This document shows, one piece after another, positions 23,280 through 30,360 of a stretch of 57,646 nt of DNA. Position numbers and translations under genes: made by a program. The notes beneath the pieces are model-generated. The model worked only from the letters and a program-made list of their open reading frames with translations, ran no database searches and was not told the DNA's origin. The stretch covers positions 1-57,646 of the forward strand of contig CAJUAC010000012.1 in NCBI GenBank assembly GCA_910583885.1. The letters run 5' to 3'. Each line of letters starts with the position of its first letter. Within the stretch, counting starts at the first letter, position 1. Source of the stretch: an uncultured Oscillospiraceae bacterium (GTDB lineage: Bacteria > Bacillota > Clostridia > Oscillospirales > Oscillospiraceae).

Positions 23280-23894
23280 ATGAAGAGCACAGACAACGCA
23301 GGGGCCGCCGGCTTTATGTATGCCAGTGTCGCTTCCAGGATCATGGAGCAGGCTATCCAGCAGGGCGTGGAGGCCGGTGTAAAGGCGGGGGCGGAGTACA
23401 TTGAGGGCCAAAGGCGCCAAGCCAAAAAGGACCGGTACGACCGGCGGCTCCATAACACCCGCCTCCTCCTGAAGAACTATCGCCGCTTCCGGGCTCACGT
23501 TAACGAGGGCGTCAGCTCCGAGAAGAAACCCAGCGGCAAGCGGCCCACCGAGAGCGCAATCAGTATCTTGGATGACTTGGATGAGTTCAGCTACCGCGAC
23601 GGGCTTTACATCGAAAGTATCAAGCGCAGCCAGGAGCGAACCGCTATCATCCTCCGTCATATCGACAAGATGATGGAATACTACCGAATCGACTGTGACC
23701 TGAACGGTACCGATGAGGCCGTCCGTCGTTACAAGGTGGTGATGGCCAGCTACATCGACGAGCCCAAGATTTCCCCGCAGGATATTGCTGAAACCTTTGG
23801 TATTGAACGGCGCACCATCTACCGGGACATCAATATCGCCATGAAGCAACTGACCGCCCTGATTTTTGGCATTGATGGGCTTCGCATCGACTGA
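23280..23894 (+). CDS. ArpU/RinA-like late transcription regulator
   Basis: A 204-aa protein with a C-terminal sigma-like HTH (SPQDIAETFGIERRTIYRDI near 165-184). Its position just before the terminase region is that of ArpU, RinA and related activators of late phage genes. The first of two matching promoters (23931-23959) starts only 36 nt after its stop and the second lies before the portal, so it is the best candidate for their activator. ATG 23280 with AAGGAGGAG; earlier in-frame starts run through the hairpins. Confidence 0.75.
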   Translation: MKSTDNAGAAGFMYASVASRIMEQAIQQGVEAGVKAGAEYIEGQRRQAKKDRYDRRLHNTRLLLKNYRRFRAHVNEGVSSEKKPSGKRPTESAISILDDLDEFSYRDGLYIESIKRSQERTAIILRHIDKMMEYYRIDCDLNGTDEAVRRYKVVMASYIDEPKISPQDIAETFGIERRTIYRDINIAMKQLTALIFGIDGLRID

Positions 23895-23930
23895 TATGAC
23901 GTGAAAACCCCGCAGGACAAAAACCGGGCA

Positions 23931-23959
23931 CTGACAGGGCATTTCAAGAGTGCTAAAAT
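23931..23959 (+). promoter_or_regulatory. Late-type promoter 1
   Basis: CTGACA (23931-23936), 17 bp, TAAAAT (23954-23959). The flanking bases CA before the -35 and GTGC before the -10 are identical in the promoter at 30332-30360, while the spacer centre differs. It precedes the ParB-methyltransferase and terminase genes. Confidence 0.75.
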
Positions 23960-23981
23960 GTTACTATGGAGGACTGAACAA

Positions 23982-25529
23982 ATGGCAAAACGCAAACCAC
24001 AAGAGCCGCCTGCAAAGCTGGATTACAGCACCCAGGCGGAGCCGCGGGCCGTCACGGCTGACGGCATTCCGGTGTTCTGCTCCCACGATGCGCTGATCGC
24101 TATCGAGGAGGCGGTACCGAACCCCCGGAACCCGAACCAGCACACCGAGCAGCAGGCCGATGTGTTGGGCAACATCATTCAGGCCACCGGCTGGCGGCAG
24201 CCCATCACTATCAGCAAGCGCAGCGGTTTCATCACCAAGGGCCACGGTCGCCTGCTGGCGGCGCAGCGCAAAGGCTGGAAGCAGGTACCGGCCGATTTTC
24301 AGGAGTATGCTACCGAGGCCGAGGAATGGTCCGACCTGATTGCGGATAACCGCCTGGCGGAGCTCTCCACCATCGACAACGAGCGTCTGGTGGATCTGAT
24401 CAAGGAGATCGGGGACGATGTGCCCATGGAGCTGACCGGCTTCTCCAACGAGGACATCACCGACATCATCGCCGCGCTGGAAAAGGCCGGCGGGGTTGCC
24501 GAGGATGTAGAGGATGACAAAGCTGACGCCGCCGAGCCGGAGGAGGGGCCCGCCGTCACCCAGGCCGGGGACATCTGGCACCTGGGGGCGCACCGCCTGA
24601 TCTGCGGTGATGCCACCGACGAGGCCACCGTGGAGCGGCTCATGCAGGGGGAAAAGGCGGAGCTCGTGAACACCGACCCGCCCTACGGTGTGTCCTATAT
24701 CAGCATCAGCGGCCGGTTTGATGACGGGATCATGAACGACACGCTGACTGGCGACAGCCTTTTGAACACGCTTCTGATTCCGGCCTTCAGGAACTATGTG
24801 AAGCACACCACGGAGGAAGCGGCCTTCTACATCTGGCATGCGAGCAGCTCCAGGCGTGATTTTGAAGATGCCATGATGGCCGCCGGGATCATCGAAAAAC
24901 AGTACATCATCTGGGTGAAAAACAACTTTGTTATGGGCCACGCTAATTACCACTGGAACCATGAGCCCTGCTTCTATGCTGAGAAGGCGGGCCACACGGC
25001 CCACTGGTATGGTGACCGTACCCAGAGCACCACATGGAAGGCCACCCTCCGGGACGAGGACGGGGCTGCCACCACCCTCTCCGGCGGTATCGTGGTCACG
25101 GATGGCGAGGGCAACAAGCTCTATTTGACTACCGAGCCGCCCAAAGGTAAAAAGATACGCCGGATTCGGCTGCAGAAAGGGCGCAGCGTGTACCTGTTCC
25201 AGCCGGACGGCAAGACCACGGACACCTGGGAGGTCACCAAGGACGCCCATGTGGACCATCCCACCCAGAAGCCTGTAGAGCTGGCGATCCGGGCCATCAA
25301 CAACAACACCAAGCCCGGCGATTTGGTCATTGACTTCTTCGGCGGGAGCGGCAGCACCCTCCGGGCGGCAGAAATGACCGGCCGACGCTGCTACACGCTG
25401 GAGCTGGACCCCCGCTACTGCGACCTGATCGTAAAGGGCTACATCGCCCTGACCGGCGATGTGAGTGTGGTTTGCGAGCGGGACGGAGCCAAGATCGCCT
25501 GCACAGATCTGTTTGAGCTGAATGTGTAG
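23982..25529 (+). CDS. ParB-like domain fused to N4/N6 DNA methyltransferase
   Basis: A 515-aa fusion. The N-terminal ParB/Srx-like domain has ALIAIEEAVPNPRNPNQHTE and ITKGHGRLLAAQRKGW; the C-terminal methyltransferase has NTDPPYGVSY near 228 and the SAM-binding FFGGSGSTL near 453, in the order typical of beta-class enzymes. About 100 residues between them (360-425) form an insert (WKATLRDEDGAATTLSGGIV), perhaps the target recognition part. ParB-methyltransferases are frequent next to terminase in Firmicute phages and may protect phage DNA or mark it before packaging. ATG 23982 with TGGAGG; it follows late-type promoter 1 and is closed by a terminator. Confidence 0.88.
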   Translation: MAKRKPQEPPAKLDYSTQAEPRAVTADGIPVFCSHDALIAIEEAVPNPRNPNQHTEQQADVLGNIIQATGWRQPITISKRSGFITKGHGRLLAAQRKGWKQVPADFQEYATEAEEWSDLIADNRLAELSTIDNERLVDLIKEIGDDVPMELTGFSNEDITDIIAALEKAGGVAEDVEDDKADAAEPEEGPAVTQAGDIWHLGAHRLICGDATDEATVERLMQGEKAELVNTDPPYGVSYISISGRFDDGIMNDTLTGDSLLNTLLIPAFRNYVKHTTEEAAFYIWHASSSRRDFEDAMMAAGIIEKQYIIWVKNNFVMGHANYHWNHEPCFYAEKAGHTAHWYGDRTQSTTWKATLRDEDGAATTLSGGIVVTDGEGNKLYLTTEPPKGKKIRRIRLQKGRSVYLFQPDGKTTDTWEVTKDAHVDHPTQKPVELAIRAINNNTKPGDLVIDFFGGSGSTLRAAEMTGRRCYTLELDPRYCDLIVKGYIALTGDVSVVCERDGAKIACTDLFELNV

Positions 25530-25537
25530 GCCGCTGG

Positions 25538-25568
25538 GCGGGGGAGCGATCCCCCGCTTATTTTTTAG
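25538..25568 (+). terminator. Strong intrinsic terminator before the terminase genes
   Basis: GCGGGGG (25538-25544) pairs with CCCCCGC (25551-25557) and is followed by TTATTTTTT. Only 23 nt separate it from the terminase small-subunit start, with no room for a new promoter, so the terminase genes depend on readthrough or antitermination. Confidence 0.85.
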
Positions 25569-25591
25569 ACCGGAAAGGAGGACACAGGAAC

Positions 25592-26218
25592 ATGGCAAAC
25601 AATAAACGTCCCCAGGCGCCATCTGCTGAACCCTGGGAGCAGATGACCGGGGAGACCGTACAGCAGTACGAGAAGTTTTGCGCTTACAGGGATATGCGGT
25701 ACATTGCCCCGTCAGCTACCGGGGACTTGCCGCGGCTGGATTTTACCCGTGAACGCAGCATTCGGGGCCTTGCCAAGAAGCTGGGCCTGAGCCGGAAAAC
25801 CCTGGAGCCTTTGAGTGCCCGCTTTCAGTGGGTGGAGCGGTGTGAGGCATACGACCTGTATATCCTCCGCCGTCTGAAGGAAAAGGGCGAGGCGGAAATC
25901 CTGAAGATGCACGAGAACCATGCGGCTATTGCCGCCCAGATGCTGAAAAAGGCCATGCGGCGGCTCCTGACTATGCAGGAAGAGGAAATCGACGCATCTG
26001 ATATGGTCCGCATGGTGGATGTGGGGGTGAAGATCGAGCGATTGAGCCGCGGGGAAAGCACAGAGCGCCAGGAGATCGGCGGCGAGACTACGGTCCGGCA
26101 CAGTGGCGAGGTTTCGGTGAAGCCAGGGAATGGCCTCGACCTTTCCGGCCTGTCTGACGAGGAGCTGGGGAACCTTGAGCAACTCCTTAGCAAACTTCAT
26201 CCAGAGCAGGGCGTTTGA
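25592..26218 (+). CDS. Terminase small subunit
   Basis: A 208-aa protein. An N-terminal HTH region (RERSIRGLAKKLGLSRKTLE near 51-70), a helical centre and an acidic, low-complexity C-terminus that overlaps the large subunit gene. It would recognise phage DNA at packaging start. AAAGGAGG upstream. Assignment rests on HTH layout and position before the large subunit. Confidence 0.82.
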   Translation: MANNKRPQAPSAEPWEQMTGETVQQYEKFCAYRDMRYIAPSATGDLPRLDFTRERSIRGLAKKLGLSRKTLEPLSARFQWVERCEAYDLYILRRLKEKGEAEILKMHENHAAIAAQMLKKAMRRLLTMQEEEIDASDMVRMVDVGVKIERLSRGESTERQEIGGETTVRHSGEVSVKPGNGLDLSGLSDEELGNLEQLLSKLHPEQGV

Positions 26219-27677
26219 CCCAGATGCGCTGCAGGCCGCCGTCAAGAAGGAGCGGGCGGAGCGCAGCCTATCTGAGTTTATCCGCCAAGCCTGGCCGGTC
26301 ATTGAACCGGGCACGACCTACATCGAGAACTGGCACACCGATCTCATCAGCGAACACCTCCAGGCCGTCAACCTCGGGCAAATCCACCGCCTGATCATCA
26401 ACATCCCCCCGCGGCACATGAAAAGTATCCACGCCACCGTCAGCTACCCCGTCTGGACTTGGCTGAAGGCTCCAGAGAAGCGTTTTATCAAGGTCAGCTA
26501 TTCCGATAACCTCTCCCGGAAACACAACATCCTCTCCCGTGATATAATCCGCAGCATTTGGTACCAGACAAACTGGAATGACCGCTTCCGCCTAAAGGAC
26601 GATGTGAACCGCCAGAACGAGTTCCGCAACGACCACCAGGGCATGATGATGTCCACCAGTGTTGGAGGCGCCTTGACCGGCGAGGGCGGCGACGTGATCA
26701 TCATTGACGATCCCCAGAACCCCCTTATGGCCAACAGTGAAACGGAGCGGCAAAACAGCATCAACTTTTTTAAGAACACGCTCCAAACCCGCCTGAACGA
26801 CCCCAAGACCGGCGCAATTATCATTATCATGCAGCGCCTCCATGAGAGCGATTTGACTGGCTATGTGCTCTCGGAGGGCCTTGGCTACACCCACCTGTGC
26901 CTTCCGGCTGAGGCTGAGGAGCGCACAGTGATCACCTACCCCATCAGCAAGCGGGAGGTGGTGCGGGAGCAGGGGGACCTCCTGAACGCGGCCCGCTTCG
27001 ACAAGGACGTGCTGGAGGGCCTGAAGAAAAGCATGGGCTCCGTCCAGTATGCCGGCCAGTTCCAGCAGACCCCCGCCCCGGCGGAGGGCATCATCTTCAA
27101 GCGGGACTGGATGAACCAGCAGTTCACAAAGAAAAGCCTCCCCTACCTGAGTATGATTATCCAATCCTGGGATATGGCCTTCACCAAGAGCGAGGGCAGC
27201 GCCAAGGTGGCCGGATTCACCATGGCGCGGGCTGGGAGCAATATCTACATCCTGGACCTGGAGAACGATAAAATGACGTTCACCGAGAGCGTGGCGGCGG
27301 TGCGCCGTCTCTCCGGGAAGTGGCCCAGGGCTCGGGCCAAGGTGGTGGAGAACAAAGCCAACGGCCCCGCCATCGTGGATCTGCTGAAGAAGGAGATTCC
27401 CGGTATGGTGGAGTTCAACCCCAAAGGCAGCAAGGAGGAGCGGGCTATCTCCATCACCCCATACTTCGAGGCGGGCAATATCTGGTTCCCGGACCCCAAG
27501 GAGGCACCTTGGGTGAATGACCTGATCCGGGACCTTCTGATTTTCCCCAAGGGCACCTTCAAGGACACCGTTGATGCGCTGGTGCAGGGCATCCTCTACC
27601 TCATGGACAAACCGGCCGTGACCGGCCCCCCGCAGGCCATGGATAATCTGACAAAGGAAAGCTACTGGCGCACATAG
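26175..27677 (+). CDS. terL: Terminase large subunit
   Basis: A 500-aa packaging motor. The ATPase domain has PPRHMKS near 80 as Walker A variant and VIIIDDPQ near 178 as Walker B; the nuclease domain starts at IIQSWDMAFTK near 330 with the first catalytic Asp. Length fits the family. The TTG at 26175 gives LSNSLANFIQSRAF and has GAGGAG upstream; the frame is open to 26130. It overlaps the small subunit by 44 nt. DNA packaging mode (pac or cos) cannot be told by eye. Confidence 0.92.
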   Translation: MSNSLANFIQSRAFDPDALQAAVKKERAERSLSEFIRQAWPVIEPGTTYIENWHTDLISEHLQAVNLGQIHRLIINIPPRHMKSIHATVSYPVWTWLKAPEKRFIKVSYSDNLSRKHNILSRDIIRSIWYQTNWNDRFRLKDDVNRQNEFRNDHQGMMMSTSVGGALTGEGGDVIIIDDPQNPLMANSETERQNSINFFKNTLQTRLNDPKTGAIIIIMQRLHESDLTGYVLSEGLGYTHLCLPAEAEERTVITYPISKREVVREQGDLLNAARFDKDVLEGLKKSMGSVQYAGQFQQTPAPAEGIIFKRDWMNQQFTKKSLPYLSMIIQSWDMAFTKSEGSAKVAGFTMARAGSNIYILDLENDKMTFTESVAAVRRLSGKWPRARAKVVENKANGPAIVDLLKKEIPGMVEFNPKGSKEERAISITPYFEAGNIWFPDPKEAPWVNDLIRDLLIFPKGTFKDTVDALVQGILYLMDKPAVTGPPQAMDNLTKESYWRT

Positions 27678-27688
27678 TCCGGTAGGTG

Positions 27689-27732
27689 TATCATGTAAGC
27701 ATGATACTTGCATGGTGCTTGTATCATGCAAG
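27689..27732. repeat. Left array of 11-bp repeats (moron border)
   Basis: Four 11-bp units: TATCATGTAAG (27689-27699), CATGATACTTG (27700-27710), CATGGTGCTTG (27711-27721) and TATCATGCAAG (27722-27732); the middle two are in the opposite sense. The unit length equals one helical turn. A related array lies at 28969-29012. The remaining 75 nt to the next gene hold only a ribosome binding site. Confidence 0.7.
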
Positions 27733-27806
27733 AACCAGGGCCGCATGATGGGAGCCCCTTATGAGCCCCATACCATACGGCATACCACAGACAAAGGAGA
27801 ACGATT

Positions 27807-28517
27807 ATGAACAGATTAGCGACTATTTTCAGCATCGTAACCACCGCTGGCGTCCTCCTGACCGCCGTGTCCGGCGCGGCCTGGCTCATAGCGGCCCTCC
27901 GGCATCGGGAAACGGTGGCTAAATCCATCTGCCTGGCCGGTGTTATCGTGGCTGTGCTGGGCTTCATCCTGTTCCTGCGGAGCTACGACAGCTCGCTGCA
28001 CCAGGAGCGGGCGCAGGAGCCGGAACCGCCCACCACCCAGAGCGCATCGCCGGAACAGCCGCAGGAGCCCGCACAGGGGCCCGTTTTAGGCCCGGAGGCC
28101 AGTACCCAGGGGAATACCCCTGCCGAGCCGCAGGAGCCCACAGAGGCCCCCCAGGAGCCCGCACAGGCAGCGGACGCGGCAAACCCGCTGCTGGCGCTTG
28201 ATGTTCAGACCCGCCCGGTAATGAACGGGTTCAAAACGGAGCGGATTGGAACCTGGGCCTATATCGAAACCACTAAGGAGTTTATGGCCGGAGTGACGGA
28301 TCAGCAGCTCTATGACTTCCTCTCCGAGCTGTCCGCCGAGGAATACAACTGGTTCAACGTGTTTTTCGAGGATGGGACCGGCCTATGGACCATCTCGCCA
28401 GTCTTCGTCGAATATGGCGAGGCTGACCGGAACGAGGGCGGGAGCGTGGAGTACATCGGGGAGCCCGAGGATTGTATCTTCACATTCTCCGACGGCCAGT
28501 ATTCTACCAAAAATTAA
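27807..28517 (+). CDS. Membrane-anchored protein with Pro/Glu-rich linker
   Basis: A 236-aa protein. Two membrane segments (IFSIVTTAGVLLTAVSGAAW near 7-26, SICLAGVIVAVLGFILFL near 40-57), a 75-residue linker rich in Pro, Glu and Gln (repeats of QEPAQ and EPQEPTEAP), then a 90-residue soluble acidic domain with many aromatic residues (EEYNWFNVFFEDGTGLW). It would sit in the cell membrane with its last domain probably outside. It lies in the cargo segment between terminase and portal, so a role in the lysogen (such as superinfection exclusion) is more likely than in the virion. Unknown family. AAAGGAG upstream. Confidence 0.65.
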   Translation: MNRLATIFSIVTTAGVLLTAVSGAAWLIAALRHRETVAKSICLAGVIVAVLGFILFLRSYDSSLHQERAQEPEPPTTQSASPEQPQEPAQGPVLGPEASTQGNTPAEPQEPTEAPQEPAQAADAANPLLALDVQTRPVMNGFKTERIGTWAYIETTKEFMAGVTDQQLYDFLSELSAEEYNWFNVFFEDGTGLWTISPVFVEYGEADRNEGGSVEYIGEPEDCIFTFSDGQYSTKN

Positions 28518-28557
28518 CAGACACTCCCCTGTTTTTACAAAAAATTTTCTCGAAACA

Positions 28558-28566
28558 TGGTATAAT
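28558..28566 (+). promoter_or_regulatory. Extended -10 promoter of the tiny-gene unit
   Basis: TGG directly followed by a perfect TATAAT (28561-28566). No good -35 lies at 17 bp (TTTACA is 21 bp away). It would drive the 26-codon frame and the 49-aa protein that follow. Confidence 0.5.
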
Positions 28567-28606
28567 TCCGCCATCCCAAGCGCCAGAAAGGAGGTGGCTG
28601 CGGCGC

Positions 28607-28687
28607 ATGGAGACGTATGTAGCGGACGGCTGCTCTCCTGCGGAGAGAGCACAGCCGCCTATAAACGCAGGGGGCGCGGTCCACTGA
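28607..28687 (+). CDS. Possible 26-aa leader peptide over a hairpin
   Basis: ATG 28607 has GGAGGT 14 nt upstream, and the frame runs 26 codons to TGA (METYVADGCSPAERAQPPIN, then AGGAVH). Its middle coincides with a long hairpin (CGGCTG-CTCTCC-TGC-GGAGAG-x-CAGCCG, about 28627-28656). It may be a leader peptide that controls the next gene, or only a structured 5' region. Confidence 0.3.
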   Translation: METYVADGCSPAERAQPPINAGGAVH

Positions 28688-28743
28688 CAGATTGTTCCCG
28701 GTGAGCGGGCCTCCTGTCGGCTGACATAAGGAGGTAGTTAGCA

Positions 28744-28893
28744 ATGAAAACCCGTTACATCATCATCGTCGACGAGGACGAAGAACCCATGTGTGTCAGC
28801 AAAGAGGGAGCCCCTGGCGCTGTTTCCGTGTTGATCATCGCCAGGACACCGGAGGAGGCCAAGCGGCTGCTTGACCAGCATAAAACCCAGTAA
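28744..28893 (+). CDS. Tiny conserved-type protein, paralog A
   Basis: A 49-aa protein beginning MKTRYIIIVDEDEEPMCVSK and containing APGAVSVLII then RTPEEAKRLL. ATG 28744 has AAGGAGG upstream. It is clearly related to the 48-aa protein at 29930-30076 (about half of the residues identical, no gaps needed until the last few). The fold looks like beta-strand, loop, strand and helix. Function unknown. Confidence 0.65.
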   Translation: MKTRYIIIVDEDEEPMCVSKEGAPGAVSVLIIARTPEEAKRLLDQHKTQ

Positions 28894-28968
28894 TACCAAG
28901 GCGCGGGACGTACCAGTCGGTGCGTCCCGCTGCTGTTATATGACGGGGAAACCCTTTTAAGCACCAGA

Positions 28969-29012
28969 CAAGCATCATGCAAGCATCATACAAGTATGGT
29001 GCTTGCATCATT
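28969..29012. repeat. Right array of 11-bp repeats
   Basis: CAAGCATCATG (28969-28979), CAAGCATCATA (28980-28990), CAAGTATGGTG (28991-29001), then CTTGCATCATT in opposite sense (29002-29012). The unit matches the array at 27689-27732 in a permuted frame. Between the arrays lie the membrane protein and paralog A. Confidence 0.7.
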
Positions 29013-29032
29013 TTTGCACCATACGAGCCCCG

Positions 29033-29074
29033 CCTATTACTGGTACCCTATTACTGGTACCCTATTACTGGTAA
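29033..29074. repeat. Three tandem 14-bp repeats
   Basis: CCTATTACTGGTAC occurs at 29033-29046 and 29047-29060, and CCTATTACTGGTAA at 29061-29074, followed by a partial copy (CTGGTAATGGTAA). It lies just downstream of the 11-bp array and upstream of the terminator of the leftward regulator. Function unknown. Confidence 0.8.
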
Positions 29075-29099
29075 CTGGTAATGGTAAACCGCCACCACC

Positions 29100-29135
29100 A
29101 AAAAAGGACCGGGCACCCTTACGGGCGCTCGGTCC
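29100..29135 (-). terminator. Terminator of the leftward XRE gene
   Basis: A 13-bp stem with one or two mismatches (29106-29118 with 29123-29135) is followed on the minus strand by six T (29100-29105). It overlaps the last codons of the leftward gene. Confidence 0.8.
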
Positions 29136-29352
29136 TCTCTTTGGCTCCTTCATCAGGGACATACTCCATGATATCACCGGGTTGGCAGTTCAGAGCCGCA
29201 CAAATGCGATCTTGGACGTCGGAATTTACGGATTGGCCTTTAGACAGCTTTGACATCGTTGGCCAGGAGAGGTTTGCCAGTTCCATAAGCTCCCCTTTTT
29301 TCATGCCTCTACGCCGCAACAGATCGAACAGCTTATGATATTGAATTGCCAT
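29119..29352 (-). CDS. Small XRE-family regulator in the cargo segment
   Basis: A 77-aa HTH protein (MKKGELMELANLSWPTMSKL near 17-36, then ALNCQPGDIMEYVPDE), a form common among clostridial YozG/Cro-like regulators. It is the only leftward gene after the lysogeny switch. It has its own promoter and terminator, and is divergent from the gene at 29531. It probably represses its own promoter and that gene. GGGGGTGG precedes the ATG. Confidence 0.85.
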   Translation of the reverse strand: MAIQYHKLFDLLRRRGMKKGELMELANLSWPTMSKLSKGQSVNSDVQDRICAALNCQPGDIMEYVPDEGAKERTERP

Positions 29353-29375
29353 TTGTCCACCCCCTTAGTTTCTCT

Positions 29376-29404
29376 ATTATAGCAAATAGAAATCTAAAAG
29401 TAAA
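29376..29404 (-). promoter_or_regulatory. Promoter of the cargo XRE gene
   Basis: The minus strand reads TTTACT (29399-29404), 17 bp, perfect TATAAT (29376-29381), 24 nt before the ATG. Confidence 0.7.
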
Positions 29405-29448
29405 GAAAGATTTATCAAAATTTATTTAGGGAATTTTTCATTTTCTGC

Positions 29449-29477
29449 TTGCAATTTTTCTAAGCGTATGCTAAGAT
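29449..29477 (+). promoter_or_regulatory. Rightward promoter in the cargo segment
   Basis: TTGCAA (29449-29454), 17 bp, TAAGAT (29472-29477). It faces away from the XRE gene; the AT-rich stretch between the two promoters is the likely operator region. Confidence 0.6.
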
Positions 29478-29530
29478 AACATCACAAACAAAGATAAACC
29501 TAAACGAATACAAAACAGGAGGACGCGACA

Positions 29531-29806
29531 ATGAGCATTTACGAGATGGAGATCAAGGTCAAGGAGCTGCGGGAGCTGAAGCGGAAGGCCGACGAGCTGC
29601 AGGCGCAGATCGACGGCATCCAGGACACCATTAAGGCGGAGATGACCGACCGCTGCACCGACACCCTGACGGGGAGCGACTGGAAGATCACCTGGAAGGC
29701 GGTCACCAGCCACCGGCTGGACACCGCGGCCCTGAAGAAAGCGAAGCCCGAGCTGGTCGCCATGTTTACGAAGGCCAGCACCACCTGCCGGTTCACCCTG
29801 GCATAA
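29531..29806 (+). CDS. Coiled-coil phage protein of unknown function
   Basis: A 91-aa protein. The first half is a charged coiled coil (KVKELRELKRKADELQAQID) and the second half has GSDWKITWKAVTSHRLDTAA and ELVAMFTKASTTCRFTLA, a pattern I associate with small clostridial phage proteins of unknown role, sometimes compared with Gp157-like proteins. GGAGG upstream. It is divergent from the XRE gene and has its own promoter, so it may be expressed in the lysogen. Confidence 0.65.
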   Translation: MSIYEMEIKVKELRELKRKADELQAQIDGIQDTIKAEMTDRCTDTLTGSDWKITWKAVTSHRLDTAALKKAKPELVAMFTKASTTCRFTLA

Positions 29807-29807
29807 G

Positions 29808-29854
29808 AAAAAAGCCCCCTGCATCCACGCCGACCAAAGCAAGATGCAGGGGGC
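29808..29854 (-). terminator. Hairpin with T-run on the minus strand
   Basis: A perfect 12-bp stem (29814-29825 with 29843-29854), preceded on the plus strand by an A-run (29808-29813) that becomes a T-run after the stem on the minus strand. On the plus strand no T-run follows. It would stop leftward transcription, although no leftward gene lies to its right. Confidence 0.65.
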
Positions 29855-29929
29855 CCCACCCAAACAGCCCGGAGGCCGTCTGTACTGACAGTATATCAGA
29901 CCGCCTCCCCAGAAAAAGGAGAAAAAAGT

Positions 29930-30076
29930 ATGAAGGTCAGATATATTATCATCATCAACGAGGATGAAAGGCCCCTCTGCGTCAAAAAGGATGCGGAGCC
30001 GGGTGTCGCTTCCGTCCTGATCACGGCCAGCACCCCCGAGGAAGCGTGGAAGATGGTCCAGGAGGTGAGCCGGTGA
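29930..30076 (+). CDS. Tiny conserved-type protein, paralog B
   Basis: A 48-aa protein beginning MKVRYIIIINEDERPLCVKK, then EPGVASVLITASTPEEAWKM. It is a diverged copy of paralog A at 28744-28893. AAAGGAG precedes the ATG and the stop overlaps the next start by 1 nt (TGATG). Conservation of both copies at the protein level argues that the tiny protein is real. Function unknown. Confidence 0.65.
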   Translation: MKVRYIIIINEDERPLCVKKDAEPGVASVLITASTPEEAWKMVQEVSR

Positions 30077-30300
30077 TGGATGTGTTTGAGCTGCTCACCA
30101 AGTCGCTGGAGGATGCCGAGTTTGATATCTACAACGCCACTGACACGGCATCCGTTGACACTGCCCGCCGGAAAGCCCTGGCTGATATCCATGGGGCGGA
30201 GCAGGCGAAGATGCTCTCGGAAAGCGAGGCAGAGGGCTGGCGCAAGCGGATTACAGACGTTTCTACCTTCCGCCGGGCGAGCCTGGAATGGCGCGAATGA
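30076..30300 (+). CDS. Unknown helical protein
   Basis: A 74-aa protein (MDVFELLTKSLEDAEFDIYN) coupled to paralog B. It is acidic and helical. It is the last gene before the portal promoter. Function unknown. Confidence 0.55.
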   Translation: MDVFELLTKSLEDAEFDIYNATDTASVDTARRKALADIHGAEQAKMLSESEAEGWRKRITDVSTFRRASLEWRE

Positions 30301-30331
30301 CGTCCGAACCCCGTATGTCACAAAGTGGTCA

Positions 30332-30360
30332 CTGACATTGCACTCCAAACGTGCTAAAAT
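30332..30360 (+). promoter_or_regulatory. Late-type promoter 2, before the portal
   Basis: CTGACA (30332-30337), 17 bp, TAAAAT (30355-30360). It shares CACTGACA and GTGCTAAAATG, at the same spacing, with the promoter at 23931-23959. It would drive the head and tail genes. Confidence 0.75.

Noticed and set aside
23964..25622. 552-codon minus-strand frame opposite the ParB-methyltransferase
   Set aside because: Shadow of a clear methyltransferase gene; it runs through that gene's terminator and has no recognisable motif.
27689..29012. CRISPR array
   Set aside because: The 11-bp repeats are directly joined without spacers and alternate in sense.
28996..29253. Plus-strand frame across the 14-bp repeats
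   Set aside because: It starts inside the 11-bp array, reads the tandem repeat as YYWYPITGT and then the complement of the XRE gene; no ribosome binding site.
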